Source of the DNA: NORP110 sp051251595
GTDB lineage: Bacteria; Pseudomonadota; Alphaproteobacteria; Rhodobacterales; Rhodobacteraceae
Length of the DNA: 64,000 nt
Direction: 5' to 3'
Assembly: GCA_051251595.1 (NCBI GenBank)
Contig: JBPOFA010000001.1
Coordinates: 186,001 to 250,000, forward strand
In this document: one piece after another, positions 8,751-17,319 of the stretch
Position numbering within the stretch: position 1 is the first letter of the stretch
How the letters are laid out: every line of letters starts with the position of its first letter
Translations under genes and position numbers: made by a program
The notes under the pieces: generated by a model
Database searches by the model: none
What the model was told of the DNA's origin: nothing
The model's input: the letters and a program-made list of their open reading frames with translations, nothing else

Positions 8751-9659
8751 ATGTCCAATACAGTTCTTATCCTCGGCGGCTCTGGTAAAATCGGCAAGAC
8801 CGCGGCGAATGCCTTTGCCCAAGCGGGCTGGACCGTTCGCAAATTTGACCGCAAATCTGACAACATGACAGCCGCAGCCCGTGGCGTTGACGTCATTGTA
8901 AATGGCTTGAATCCCCCGAACTATCACAACTGGGCCGAAACCATTCCGGCCATCACGAAACAGGTCATCACGGCGGCAAAAGCCAGCGGTGCAACCGTAA
9001 TTATCCCCGGTAATGTTTATAATTTCGGGGATACGCCCGGGGTCTGGTCCGAAAACACACCCCAAACCCCTGTTTCAGCCAAGGGTCGTATCCGCGTGGA
9101 CATGGAAAACACATACCGCAGCTCTGGCGTGCAAACCATTATCCTGCGGGCCGGGAACTTTATCGATCCGACCCGCGACGACGACGTCATGGGAATGCTC
9201 TATTACCGGTCGATCAAAAAGGGAAAGCTGACCGCAGCAGGCCGGCCTGATGCGGTGCAAGCCATGTGTTACCTGCCCGATTGGGGCAAAGCCGCCGTCC
9301 AGCTTGCCGAAAAACGCAGCGAATTGGCAGTTTTCGAAGACATCCCCTTTCCCGGCCACAGCTTTACAACGCTTGAGCTTCGCGACGCGCTGCAAGACCA
9401 TCTGGGCCGGGCCATCAAGATCACCAACTTTCCTTGGGCCATCTTCACGCTTCTTGCCCCGGTCTGGGAACTCGCCCGTGAGATGAAGGAAATGCGCTAT
9501 CTCTGGAACACATCGCACCAGTTATCGGGGGCCAAATTCAACCGCTTACTGCCCGATTTTGTGCCAACGGATTTACGCACCGTTATGTTCGCCTCATTGC
9601 CAAAGGACGTCCACCCAAACCAGACCATGCCAGGACCGCTTAAGGTCACGGCCAGCTAA
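8751..9659 (+). CDS. NAD(P)-binding epimerase/dehydratase-family protein
   Basis: The 302-residue protein has an N-terminal Rossmann motif (ILGGSGKIGKTAANAF, residues 6-21) and follows the extended or atypical short-chain dehydrogenase fold: AKGRIRVDMENTYRSSG and ILRAGNFIDP are typical of NAD-dependent epimerase / NmrA-like proteins. The canonical YxxxK pair is not obvious, so it may act as a redox sensor or use an unusual substrate. The start has GGGAA about eight bases upstream. It is probably controlled by the divergent LysR regulator. Its 3' end overlaps the stop of the convergent gene by 66 bp. Confidence 0.8.
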   Translation: MSNTVLILGGSGKIGKTAANAFAQAGWTVRKFDRKSDNMTAAARGVDVIVNGLNPPNYHNWAETIPAITKQVITAAKASGATVIIPGNVYNFGDTPGVWSENTPQTPVSAKGRIRVDMENTYRSSGVQTIILRAGNFIDPTRDDDVMGMLYYRSIKKGKLTAAGRPDAVQAMCYLPDWGKAAVQLAEKRSELAVFEDIPFPGHSFTTLELRDALQDHLGRAIKITNFPWAIFTLLAPVWELAREMKEMRYLWNTSHQLSGAKFNRLLPDFVPTDLRTVMFASLPKDVHPNQTMPGPLKVTAS

Positions 9660-10670
9660 GATGTCAAACCCGGGCTGCCCCGATGCGGGCCAAAACACCC
9701 CCGCATCGGTCACGGTCAGGTCCCGCGACGGCAAAACATAGTCAACGCGCAGGTTTCCCGGCCCATCCACATCCCGCCAATCCGCCGTGTCGAGCGCCGG
9801 GTCACCGCCCTGTCGCGCATTCACGCCACCCTGAACTTGCGAGGCCTCTGCCCCGCCACGACTGCTGGGTCTCGGGTCTTGCAGATCCGGACGCGCAAGC
9901 AAATCGGCAATGGCCGGCCGCTGCCCATCCCCGTCCACCGGATCAAGGTTGGCATCCCCGACAATCACAAACCGCTGATCTGGCGGCTTCACCCCCAATC
10001 CACCGTCCAGATAGGTGGACCAAAACCCAATTTCATCACGGTTTCGAAACCCGTTCCGATCCTCGGGCCCATCAAAAGCAGGCGTCGTCGCATGAAACGC
10101 CAACAGGTGCAGCCTCTCTCCCGCCCCAAGATCAATCGGCACGTCCCAATGCCCGACGCTCGACAAACGCTGCGCCGGATGTACCGGTAAATCGCCATAG
10201 CTCGCGCCGGGAAGCTCTGCCCAAAGAACGGTCGAAAAATCGCGCGAAGCCTTTGCATCAATCGGCAAGACCGACAGAATCGCCATTCCCCCCTGACCTG
10301 CAAATTCCCCAAAACCTTGCGCATCTCTGGCCGTGCCAAGGCGCCCGTCGCCATCCATATCCACCCCGGTATACATCCCGGAATTCGGCGCAAAGGCAAA
10401 ACGATGCGGCATCCCGTGCCCTGCCTCGGCCAACAGCGCCTGAAACCGCGCCAAGGCCTGTAAATCATAGTCATAATCAAAACCGGTCAAGACCAAAATG
10501 TCAGGCCGCACGGCCGCAATCATATCCCGCACCATCAGGATTTGCGCATCTTCACCGCGCAGAATATCGCGCAGCAAAAGACCGGGCCCCTTGCGTGACA
10601 ACCCGGTGTTCAACGTGGCGATACGATAAGTGTCGGCGCTCGCGGGCAGCACAGCCACCCATAGAAACAA
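9594..10670 (-). CDS. Endonuclease/exonuclease/phosphatase-family protein
   Basis: This chain of about 358 residues has the EEP fold: TYRIATLNTGL near the N-terminus, VRPDILVLTGFDYD, ERLHLLAFHATTP, a catalytic region RFVIVGDANLDPVDGDGQ, and a C-terminal LRVDYVLPSRDL followed by SWHGLVWVD (the final Asp-His type ending). Such proteins hydrolyse phosphodiesters in nucleic acids, inositol phosphates or lipids. A hydrophobic stretch ending PASAD looks like a signal-peptide cleavage site, so it is probably exported. The start is uncertain: no ATG exists near the end of the upstream gene. A TTG at 10670 (used here), six bases after that gene's stop, gives a very short leader; an ATG at 10814 would overlap that gene by 139 bp. 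Confidence 0.72.
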   Translation of the reverse strand: MFLWVAVLPASADTYRIATLNTGLSRKGPGLLLRDILRGEDAQILMVRDMIAAVRPDILVLTGFDYDYDLQALARFQALLAEAGHGMPHRFAFAPNSGMYTGVDMDGDGRLGTARDAQGFGEFAGQGGMAILSVLPIDAKASRDFSTVLWAELPGASYGDLPVHPAQRLSSVGHWDVPIDLGAGERLHLLAFHATTPAFDGPEDRNGFRNRDEIGFWSTYLDGGLGVKPPDQRFVIVGDANLDPVDGDGQRPAIADLLARPDLQDPRPSSRGGAEASQVQGGVNARQGGDPALDTADWRDVDGPGNLRVDYVLPSRDLTVTDAGVFWPASGQPGFDILAGRDLKRSWHGLVWVDVLWQ

Positions 10671-10675
10671 AACGC

Positions 10676-11527
10676 TTAGGTAAGCTGGTAGTTTTCGTCC
10701 TTGGCGGTGTCCTGCGCCTGCGCGTAGGTTTCGCGCCGTTTTGCGGCAATCATTTCGGCCACACGCGCCAATGCGATTCCACGCATAAACAAGCTTGCCG
10801 GCAAAAACGCCCATGCAGAGACCGTCCAGATCAGGGTTTGCGGATTGTCCAGCGTCACGGACCCAAACAGGACCGAGGCCGACTTGATCGCAGCTGGCGT
10901 CAAGAATGGCAGCAAAAACCCTAACGCAATGTTAAAACGGGCATCCCGTTCCAGTCTTTTCACAACGTCTTTACCCGCCGTCGGGTCAAATGTCGGCAGG
11001 TTCACCCAAACATTAAACGTCCCGCTGGATGCAGGCCAACTGCGTAATCGCAGCACAATCAGGAAGATGCCAAGCGTCAGCAATGAAATCAAATAGCTCA
11101 TCCCGGCGGCCGTGCGCACAAGTGAAACCTGGCTCAGGCTGGTGCCATCGGGCAGCATCAGCACCACCAAACGTACCGGGCTATAGGGAAAATCAATCGC
11201 AAGACCAATCAGGGCCCCAATGGCCGTGATGAATTGCGTCAATGTGGTCGGTTCAATCTGTCCGCGTGCGATCACAGTTAGCAAAAACACAGTCGTGAAC
11301 AGAGAAATGTAACGGATTCTGTTGAAAGGCGGCGCGTCCCGAAACTCAACAAGTCCCGGATAGGCAGAGGCATATTCAAAAATGGTAAGCGCCGCACCAA
11401 AGATTGCGACAAGCGCCACGATCTGTTGACCATCCGCACCAATGCCCGGCAACAGCAAGGATGGCGTCGCTACAAGCAACACCACCAACATCGCGCGAAG
11501 TACCGCGCCTGATAGCCGCGAAATCAC
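10676..11527 (-). CDS. Multi-pass membrane protein of unknown function
   Basis: The 283-residue protein starts with GTG, preceded by GAGGG at a good distance. It contains about five hydrophobic segments: residues about 8-28 and 35-55, then one near 72-88, one near 140-160 and one near 225-245, with a loop of about 60 residues containing the FNVWVNLPTFDPTAGKDVV region. The C-terminus is hydrophilic and charged (ARVAEMIAAKRRETYAQAQD). I do not recognise the family. It is directly upstream of, and probably co-transcribed with, the EEP-family protein gene, whose presumed start is six bases beyond its stop, so the two likely act together. Confidence 0.75.
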   Translation of the reverse strand: MISRLSGAVLRAMLVVLLVATPSLLLPGIGADGQQIVALVAIFGAALTIFEYASAYPGLVEFRDAPPFNRIRYISLFTTVFLLTVIARGQIEPTTLTQFITAIGALIGLAIDFPYSPVRLVVLMLPDGTSLSQVSLVRTAAGMSYLISLLTLGIFLIVLRLRSWPASSGTFNVWVNLPTFDPTAGKDVVKRLERDARFNIALGFLLPFLTPAAIKSASVLFGSVTLDNPQTLIWTVSAWAFLPASLFMRGIALARVAEMIAAKRRETYAQAQDTAKDENYQLT

Positions 11528-11589
11528 TGCCCTATACCCTCAAAATGGCCGAGCATGGTTCGACGCCACACCCTTGTCCCACTTTTTTT

Positions 11590-11605
11590 CCGCCAATTAT
11601 GGCGG
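11590..11605. other. Short inverted repeat in the leuD downstream gap
   Basis: CCGCCA-ATTA-TGGCGG forms a 6-bp stem with a T7 run on its left side on the plus strand. On the minus strand, the direction of the flanking genes, the stem is followed by A residues rather than T, so it is not a standard terminator for them. Confidence 0.4.
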
Positions 11606-11728
11606 CTTGCCTCATTGTTGCCCAATTTTTGCCTTCTTTCAGTTGCTCCAGCAAGCACTGGGTTCACTAAACAGAAAGTTTGGGGCTAAATCGTGGAGAA
11701 ACTGGTGCGGCTTTGCATCATTTTGTTT

Positions 11729-11754
11729 TTCGGGAACAACTAATTGTTCCCGAA
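11729..11754. other. Perfect 11-bp inverted repeat after leuD
   Basis: TTCGGGAACAA-CTAA-TTGTTCCCGAA lies 29 bases past the leuD stop (minus strand). The strong stem suggests transcript termination or 3'-end protection for leuCD mRNA, but on the minus strand the stem is followed by an A-rich stretch rather than a U tract, so a protein-binding site is an alternative. Confidence 0.5.
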
Positions 11755-11782
11755 CTATCAATATGTTGTGGTTAACGAAGGG

Positions 11783-12388
11783 TTACACCCAAGGACGCGC
11801 CACATTTGCTTCGGCCTCAAATGTGTCAATTGATTTGGCCTTTTCCATCGTCAAACCGATATCATCCAGACCTTCCAACAGACATTTGCGTTTGAACGGA
11901 TCAACGTCAAACCCATAAACATCGCCATCCGAGGTCGTGATTTCCTGCGCTTCCAGATCCACAGTGATCCGAGCATTCGCGCCTTTTTCTGCTTCTTTCA
12001 TCAAAGCATCGACCTGCTCTTGCGGCAGGATGATGGGCAAAATGCCGTTCTTAAAGCAGTTGTTATAGAAAATATCGGCGTAGCTTGTCGAAATCACACA
12101 CCGAATTCCAAAATCCAGCAAAGCCCAAGGCGCATGTTCGCGCGACGACCCACAGCCAAAGTTATCACCGGCCACAATAATTTCCGCATTGCGGTAAGCA
12201 GGCTGGTTCAGAACAAAGCTTTCAATTTCGTTGCGATCATCGTCGTAACGCATTTCATCAAACAGGTTCACACCCAGGCCGGACCGTTTGATCGTTTTGA
12301 GAAATTGTTTGGGAATGATCATATCAGTGTCGATGTTCACCAACGGCATTGGTGCAGCAACGCCCGTGATCTTTTCGAATTTATCCAT
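11783..12388 (-). CDS. leuD: 3-isopropylmalate dehydratase small subunit
   Basis: LeuD is the swivelling small subunit that pairs with LeuC to isomerise 2-isopropylmalate to 3-isopropylmalate. The 201-residue length is normal. Visible family motifs are MPLVNIDTDMIIPKQFLKTI near the N-terminus and VAGDNFGCGSSREHAPWAL in the middle, which closes over the active site, followed by VISTSYADIFYNNCFKNG. It follows leuC by 85 bp in the same direction, consistent with one transcript. A strong inverted repeat lies downstream. Confidence 0.97.
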   Translation of the reverse strand: MDKFEKITGVAAPMPLVNIDTDMIIPKQFLKTIKRSGLGVNLFDEMRYDDDRNEIESFVLNQPAYRNAEIIVAGDNFGCGSSREHAPWALLDFGIRCVISTSYADIFYNNCFKNGILPIILPQEQVDALMKEAEKGANARITVDLEAQEITTSDGDVYGFDVDPFKRKCLLEGLDDIGLTMEKAKSIDTFEAEANVARPWV

Positions 12389-12445
12389 TTTCGTCTCCTG
12401 TGCGCCCTATGTCAGAGCGCTAAAATTTTGGACAACCCAGCTCAA

Positions 12446-12459
12446 CTGGCCATGGCCAG
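12446..12459. repeat. Perfect palindrome between leuC and leuD
   Basis: CTGGCCATGGCCAG is a 14-bp perfect palindrome in the 85-bp leuC-leuD gap. It could form a small intercistronic hairpin that tunes leuC versus leuD mRNA levels, or be chance in G+C-rich DNA. Confidence 0.35.
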
Positions 12460-12473
12460 CAAGCGGGTCACAA

Positions 12474-13880
12474 TCACATCAAGTCGCGAACATCCGTCAA
12501 CCGACCCGTGATCGCAGCAGCCGCAGCCATTTCAGGCGACATCAAATGTGTGCGCCCCCCACGGCCCTGCCGCCCTTCAAAGTTCCGGTTCGACGTCGCA
12601 GCACAGCGTTCACCCGGCGCCAACTGATCCGGGTTCATCGCAAGACACATGGAACACCCGGCCAGACGCCATTCAAAACCGGCCTCTTTAAAGATATCCG
12701 CCAGCCCCTCTTCTTCCGCCTGCGCGCGCACCAGACCAGAGCCGGGAACGATCATCGCCCGCATACCCTCTTTGACTTTGCGACCCTTCATGACTTTCGC
12801 CACAGCCCGCAAATCCTCGATCCGGCCGTTCGTACAAGACCCGATAAAGACAGTGTCGATCTCGACCTCGTTCAACGGCGTGCCGGGTTTAAGATCCATG
12901 TAGTCCAGCGCACGTTGCGCCGCTTCAACTTTGCCACCTTCAAATTCGTCAGGCGAAGGCACATTGCCTGTAATTGGCAATACATCTTCCGGGCTGGTGC
13001 CCCAGGTGACAACTGGCGCAATGTCTTCGCCCTTCAACGTCACAACCTTGTCAAAATGCGCGCCTTCGTCAGAAAACAGAGTTTTCCACCAGGCAAGCGC
13101 GGCCTCCCATTGTGCCCCTTTAGGCGCATGCGGGCGGCCCTTTACGTATTCAAAGGTCGTTTCGTCCGGCGCGATCATACCCGCACGTGCGCCACCTTCG
13201 ATGGCCATGTTGCACACGGTCATCCGGCCTTCCATCGACAGATCACGGATCGCTTCACCGCAATATTCGATGACATAACCCGTGCCGCCGGCGGTACCTG
13301 TGGCCCCAATCACCGACAAAGTAATGTCCTTCGCCGTCACCCCAGGGCGCAGCTTGCCGGTGATCTCGACCTTCATATTTTTCGATTTCTTCTGAATTAG
13401 GGTCTGTGTCGCCAAGACATGCTCAACTTCAGATGTCCCAATCCCGTGGGCCAAAGCCCCAAACGCACCATGCGTCGCCGTGTGGCTGTCGCCGCACACA
13501 ACCGTCATGCCGGGCAAGGTCCAACCCTGCTCTGGCCCAACAATATGCACGATCCCCTGACGGATATCATCCACAGGGTAATAATGGATGCCAAAATCCT
13601 TGGCGTTCTTGTCCAGCGCTTCAACCTGAATGCGGCTTTCTTCGTTGTCGATGCCATTGGCACGATCCAGCGTTGTCGGAACATTGTGATCCGGAACGGC
13701 GATCGTCTTGTCCGGCGCGCGCACGCCGCGGCCAGCCATGCGCAACCCTTCAAAGGCCTGCGGGCTGGTCACTTCGTGAACGAGGTGACGGTCAATATAC
13801 AGCAAACTTGTGCCGTCTTCGGCTTCATGCGCCAAATGCGCATCCCAGATTTTATCATAAAGGGTCTTGGGGGCAGTCAT
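12474..13880 (-). CDS. leuC: 3-isopropylmalate dehydratase large subunit
   Basis: LeuC carries the [4Fe-4S] cluster of isopropylmalate isomerase. The 468 residues include the aconitase signatures VVCGDSHTATHGAFGALAHG, FIGSCTNGRIEDLRAVA with the first cluster cysteine, and LAGCSMCLAMNPDQLAPGE with the other two, followed by SNRNFEGRQGRGGRTHL. All three cysteines are present, so the enzyme should be active. It is the first gene of leuCD; a 28-codon ORF lies just upstream in the leader. Confidence 0.98.
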   Translation of the reverse strand: MTAPKTLYDKIWDAHLAHEAEDGTSLLYIDRHLVHEVTSPQAFEGLRMAGRGVRAPDKTIAVPDHNVPTTLDRANGIDNEESRIQVEALDKNAKDFGIHYYPVDDIRQGIVHIVGPEQGWTLPGMTVVCGDSHTATHGAFGALAHGIGTSEVEHVLATQTLIQKKSKNMKVEITGKLRPGVTAKDITLSVIGATGTAGGTGYVIEYCGEAIRDLSMEGRMTVCNMAIEGGARAGMIAPDETTFEYVKGRPHAPKGAQWEAALAWWKTLFSDEGAHFDKVVTLKGEDIAPVVTWGTSPEDVLPITGNVPSPDEFEGGKVEAAQRALDYMDLKPGTPLNEVEIDTVFIGSCTNGRIEDLRAVAKVMKGRKVKEGMRAMIVPGSGLVRAQAEEEGLADIFKEAGFEWRLAGCSMCLAMNPDQLAPGERCAATSNRNFEGRQGRGGRTHLMSPEMAAAAAITGRLTDVRDLM

Positions 13881-13942
13881 GTTAAGCTCTCCCGGGGGAA
13901 TTTAGGTGTAAGTAGATATAAAGACAGACTCGGTGCGGCGCA

Positions 13943-14029
13943 CTACAGGCGGGCAAGCACAGTCAGCGTTGCGCCGAAAAAGCGCCACGGCAAACGGGCG
14001 CGATCATCCATGTCAAAAATCCGTATCAT
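13943..14029 (-). CDS. 28-codon ORF in the leuC leader
   Basis: An ATG at 14029 opens a 28-residue frame (MIRIFDMDDRARLPWRFFGA, then LTVLARL) ending 62 bp before leuC. It has no strong ribosome site (GGGGA about 12 bases upstream). The C-terminal half is hydrophobic with basic residues; leucine codons are not clustered enough for a classical attenuation peptide (4 of 28). It may be a small protein, a regulatory leader, or chance. Confidence 0.3.
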   Translation of the reverse strand: MIRIFDMDDRARLPWRFFGATLTVLARL

Positions 14030-14060
14030 GCAGTGCAGATACATCCCCAATGGCCTGCGA

Positions 14061-14447
14061 TCAAGTGGCAGGCTGAATCAGATCCCAGCGATTGCCAAAA
14101 GGGTCGGTAAAAACCGCGACAATTCCATAGGCTTCGTGCCGCGGGTCTTCCTGAAACACCCCACCGGCCCCGGTGATCCGCCCCGCATCCCGCTCAAAAT
14201 CATCCGTATGTAAAAAGAACCCCACACGGCCCCCCGCCTGATTGCCAATCGCGGCTTCCTGCTCGGCCCCAACAGCGCGGGCCAAAACCAACCCGGTCTC
14301 CGCCCCCACGGGGCGCACAACAACCCAGCGCTTGTCACCTTGGGGAATGTCATCCACCAGCTCAAACCCAAGCCCGTCAACGAAAAAAGCCAATCCGGCC
14401 TCGTAACTGGGCACCACCAGCGCGACCAAACCAAGTTTCTGTTTCAT
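14061..14447 (-). CDS. VOC-family (glyoxalase-like) protein
   Basis: The 128-residue protein has the single-domain vicinal-oxygen-chelate layout: an N-terminal LVALVVPSYEAGLAFFVDGLGFE beta-alpha-beta unit and a C-terminal AVFTDPFGNRWDLIQP unit that ends in the typical 'PFGN..DL' signature. Members are metal-dependent lyases, dioxygenases or resistance proteins, or act as binding proteins; the substrate is not predictable. It is followed by leuC's leader on the same strand but has its own start and probably its own promoter in the long gap upstream. Confidence 0.85.
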   Translation of the reverse strand: MKQKLGLVALVVPSYEAGLAFFVDGLGFELVDDIPQGDKRWVVVRPVGAETGLVLARAVGAEQEAAIGNQAGGRVGFFLHTDDFERDAGRITGAGGVFQEDPRHEAYGIVAVFTDPFGNRWDLIQPAT

Positions 14448-14873
14448 GAATAGAATGCCACCCTTATTGTTGCATCTATCGCAACTGATTTAACCCAACT
14501 TCCGTCCTCTGGTCACATAAGAGGAACTCAACCCAACCAGATTGGCGAATCTCGAAATGATGGAATAATTGGGGAAGGGCAAGCTTGGATTGGGCGATTG
14601 TCATTCGCGAAGCGGTGTGGATTTCTGTCGTTCAAGGCATCTATGCAAGGGCAAAGCATGATTGATCCACCGTTACGGTGCTGAAATGGCAGGGAAGCCC
14701 AAGTTGCGCGGCGCCTGTCCGAAAACGCAAATAATTAGATATGGGGCCGGAATGCCGACCAATCACCGCCGACCTTTTCGAAAAACAGCGCAGCCGTGAA
14801 CCACTGCCGGTTATTTAACTATACCTATTCAAAGAATACTCCTACGATTCCGTAACTTGCGAAAAGGCATACA
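14448..14873. other. 426-bp intergenic region between VOC gene and mscS-like gene
   Basis: No gene was found here. It must carry the divergent promoters of the VOC protein and the mechanosensitive channel. One 6-bp hairpin (TCCTCT/AGAGGA, 14505-14525) is flanked by copies of AACCCAAC, and a short open stretch around 14588-14670 is not supported by a start or ribosome site. Nothing else stands out. Confidence 0.5.
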
Positions 14874-16178
14874 ATGGAATTTGATCTTCAACCCTTTGTA
14901 GACCAGTTGACGGCACTTTGGTTGTGGCTCCATAGCTCTATTGCCAACCTTTTGCTTCCCTCGCGCCTGACCCAGGTTGTCATTCTGGTCCTGCTGTTTT
15001 TTGTCGCCGTTGGCCTCAATCGCTGGCTTGCGCCAAAACTTTACGAGCAGATGCGTAGGCTGGAGGGTTGGCCAAAATGGCGATTGCGACTGTTGCTTGT
15101 CGTACATCAGCGGCTTCAGCTGATTTTCTTCGTTGTCCTGTCCTGGTGTTCCGCCGGATTGATGGCGCAATACAGTATGTTCGGGTCACGCCGTTATATT
15201 CTCGTCCTTATCGCGACCATTGCAACGGCCTTGCTGCTGGCGGGGTTTGCATCGCGCCTCGTGCGCAATCGAACCCTGAGACGCATCGTGCGCTGGGGCC
15301 TGTGGATCTATATCACGCTACACTATTTGAACTTGGACAAACCAACAGCAGAGTTCCTGGACAGCGCGGCCATCCAATTCGGTAATTTCCGCCTCAGCGC
15401 ACTGGTGGTGCTGAAAGCGCTTATTGTCCTAGGTTTGCTGTTTACGATCGCACGGCTTACCAGCAGCCAAATTGCCAAACGCGTAACCGCCAACCAAGAC
15501 ATTTCGCCATCGATGCGGGTGCTCACCGTAAAGTTCGTTCAAACCGGTTTTTATGGGGCGGCCTTCTTTTTGGCGCTCAAAGCCGTCGGTTTCGACCTGA
15601 CAGGCCTCGCCGTTCTGTCAGGAGCCATCGGTGTTGGCCTGGGCTTTGGCCTGCAAAAAGTAGTGTCTAACTTGGTGTCTGGGGTCATAATCCTCTTGGA
15701 TAAATCCATCAAACCAGGCGATGTCATATCATTGGGTGACACATTTGGCTGGATCAACGCATTGGGCGCGCGATTTGTATCCGTCATCACACGCGATGGT
15801 CGTGAATTTCTTATTCCAAACGAAGACCTGATCACCGGTCAGGTGGTCAACTGGTCTCATTCGAACGATCTGGTGCGCCTGGACATCTACTTTGGCACTG
15901 CCTACGACAATGACCCCCACATCGTACGGGATCTGGCAATCAACGCGGCCAGCTCTGTCCACAGGGTGCTGAATTCGCAACCTCCGGTGTGCCACATCGT
16001 CGGTTTCGGCGACAGCACAGTTGACTACATCCTTCGGTTCTGGATCATGGACCCGACAAAAGGCCTGACGAACATTCGCGGCAATGTCTATTTGGCGCTC
16101 TGGGACAGTTTCAAAGAAAACAACATCACTTTCCCGTTCCCACAACGAGAGGTCAGGTTGCTCAAAAACCAGGAATAG
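14874..16178 (+). CDS. MscS-family mechanosensitive ion channel
   Basis: The 434-residue protein has an N-terminal set of about five hydrophobic helices followed by the MscS core. The pore-lining helix is recognisable at about residues 245-262 (GAIGVGLGFGLQKVVSN), followed by LVSGVIILLDKSIKPGDVI and the beta domain IPNEDLITGQVVNWSHSN. MscS channels open under membrane tension and release osmolytes on hypo-osmotic shock, which suits a marine bacterium. It is larger than E. coli MscS (286 residues) because of the extra N-terminal helices. It is transcribed alone; rsfS follows after about 150 bp. Confidence 0.93.
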   Translation: MEFDLQPFVDQLTALWLWLHSSIANLLLPSRLTQVVILVLLFFVAVGLNRWLAPKLYEQMRRLEGWPKWRLRLLLVVHQRLQLIFFVVLSWCSAGLMAQYSMFGSRRYILVLIATIATALLLAGFASRLVRNRTLRRIVRWGLWIYITLHYLNLDKPTAEFLDSAAIQFGNFRLSALVVLKALIVLGLLFTIARLTSSQIAKRVTANQDISPSMRVLTVKFVQTGFYGAAFFLALKAVGFDLTGLAVLSGAIGVGLGFGLQKVVSNLVSGVIILLDKSIKPGDVISLGDTFGWINALGARFVSVITRDGREFLIPNEDLITGQVVNWSHSNDLVRLDIYFGTAYDNDPHIVRDLAINAASSVHRVLNSQPPVCHIVGFGDSTVDYILRFWIMDPTKGLTNIRGNVYLALWDSFKENNITFPFPQREVRLLKNQE

Positions 16179-16335
16179 ACACGAATTTCCACGCGCCTCG
16201 CCCGTTTGCGGCACAATTGCCGCGTTCGTGATGTTTAAAAGCACCATCAATATTGAGAATCGGACATACCGATGTTACTTTAAACTATGTCCAGTGTCGG
16301 GGCTTAAGCGACACGCAACCAAGGAGGACACAGTC

Positions 16336-16752
16336 CTGTCCCAAACGACTCATGCGGTCCATGGCAAGACCGCCCCGAATTCGGCCATCGCCGGAAACTC
16401 GGAAATCCCCTCAAGCGATGCTTTGCTTGAAGACATTCTTTCATTGCTCGATGACGAAAAAGCCGAAGACGTTGTCTCGATCAACCTACGCGGAAAATCC
16501 GAAATTGCTGACTTCATGGTGGTCTGTTCAGGCCGCTCGACGCGTCAGGTTTCTTCGCTTTCAGAAAAGCTGACCGACACGTTAAAGCAAAAATACGGGA
16601 TCATCTGCAAAACCGAAGGCAAGGATCAGGGCGATTGGGCACTGATTGATGCCGGTGATATCATCGTCCACGTCTTTCGTCCCGAAGTGCGAGAGTTCTA
16701 TCAGCTCGAAAAGATGTGGATGTCCCCAGGGCCTGCTTCGGCCCAAAGCTGA
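16336..16752 (+). CDS. rsfS: Ribosome silencing factor RsfS
   Basis: RsfS binds ribosomal protein uL14 and blocks subunit joining under nutrient limitation. The core (DALLEDILSLLDDEKAEDVV, then ADFMVVCSGRSTRQVSSL, then EGKDQGDWALIDAGDIIVHVF and REFYQLEKMW) matches the family well. The start is unusual: no ATG or GTG lies in frame near the domain, but a textbook AAGGAGG (16321-16327) sits eight bases before an in-frame CTG at 16336, giving 138 residues. An ATG at 16231 is also in frame but would place the Shine-Dalgarno inside the gene. The stop overlaps the rlmH ATG by one base. Confidence 0.85.
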   Translation: MSQTTHAVHGKTAPNSAIAGNSEIPSSDALLEDILSLLDDEKAEDVVSINLRGKSEIADFMVVCSGRSTRQVSSLSEKLTDTLKQKYGIICKTEGKDQGDWALIDAGDIIVHVFRPEVREFYQLEKMWMSPGPASAQS

Positions 16753-17222
16753 TGCGCGTCGAAATCTGCGCCGTCGGCCGCCTTCGGGCGGGGCCAGAGC
16801 GCACGCTCATCGAAGACTACCTGACGCGGTTTGACCGCACCGGGCGCGCCCTTGGGCTTGGCCCAGCAAATATCATCGAAGTCGAAGACAAAAAGGGCGG
16901 CGGCAAACCGGCCGAGGCCGCCCTTTTGCGCAATGCCCTGCCCAAAGGTGCCGTCATCTGCGCCTTGGATGAGCGCGGCAAAACGCTGACCTCGCCAAAA
17001 TTCGCAGACCAACTGGCCCGTATTCGCGACCAGGGCGCACAGGACATGGCCTTTGTCATTGGCGGCGCCGATGGTCTGGAACCCGGTTTTGTCGCAGAGG
17101 CAAACCTGACCCTCAGCCTTGGCACGATGGTCTGGCCCCATATGCTGGCCCGTGTGATGCTGACCGAACAGCTCTACCGAGCAGCCTCAATTCTGGCAAA
17201 AAGCCCCTACCACCGGGAATAG
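16752..17222 (+). CDS. rlmH: 23S rRNA (pseudouridine-1915-N3)-methyltransferase
   Basis: RlmH methylates pseudouridine 1915 of 23S rRNA on assembled 70S ribosomes using S-adenosylmethionine. The 156-residue SPOUT protein shows GAVICALDERGKTLTSPKFA, the knot region FVIGGADGLEP and the C-terminal RVMLTEQLYRAASILAKSPYHRE, the last being the most conserved signature. The start ATG overlaps the rsfS stop (ATGA-type coupling), a common rsfS-rlmH arrangement that links two ribosome-acting proteins. Confidence 0.97.
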   Translation: MRVEICAVGRLRAGPERTLIEDYLTRFDRTGRALGLGPANIIEVEDKKGGGKPAEAALLRNALPKGAVICALDERGKTLTSPKFADQLARIRDQGAQDMAFVIGGADGLEPGFVAEANLTLSLGTMVWPHMLARVMLTEQLYRAASILAKSPYHRE

Positions 17223-17319
17223 AACCACAAGTGTTACATTTCCGGGTAAATTATCTGGGACACCGGTTCCGCCCGCGGCAAAGCCACGCTAGAACACCCC
17301 AAAGAACAGGAGCGCCCAA

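Noticed and set aside
9683..10924. 413-codon plus-strand open frame across the EEP-family gene
   Set aside because: The translation is dominated by P, R, H and S and shows no domain; the opposite strand carries the EEP catalytic motifs.
11732..11751. GAAC...GTTC inverted repeat considered as a LexA box
   Set aside because: Alphaproteobacterial LexA sites are usually GTTC-N7-GTTC direct repeats; this is an inverted repeat with different spacing and is not placed at a promoter.
12288..13400. 370-codon plus-strand open frame across leuC
   Set aside because: It is antisense to leuC, whose iron-sulfur cysteines and aconitase motifs are unambiguous; the plus-strand translation has no motif.
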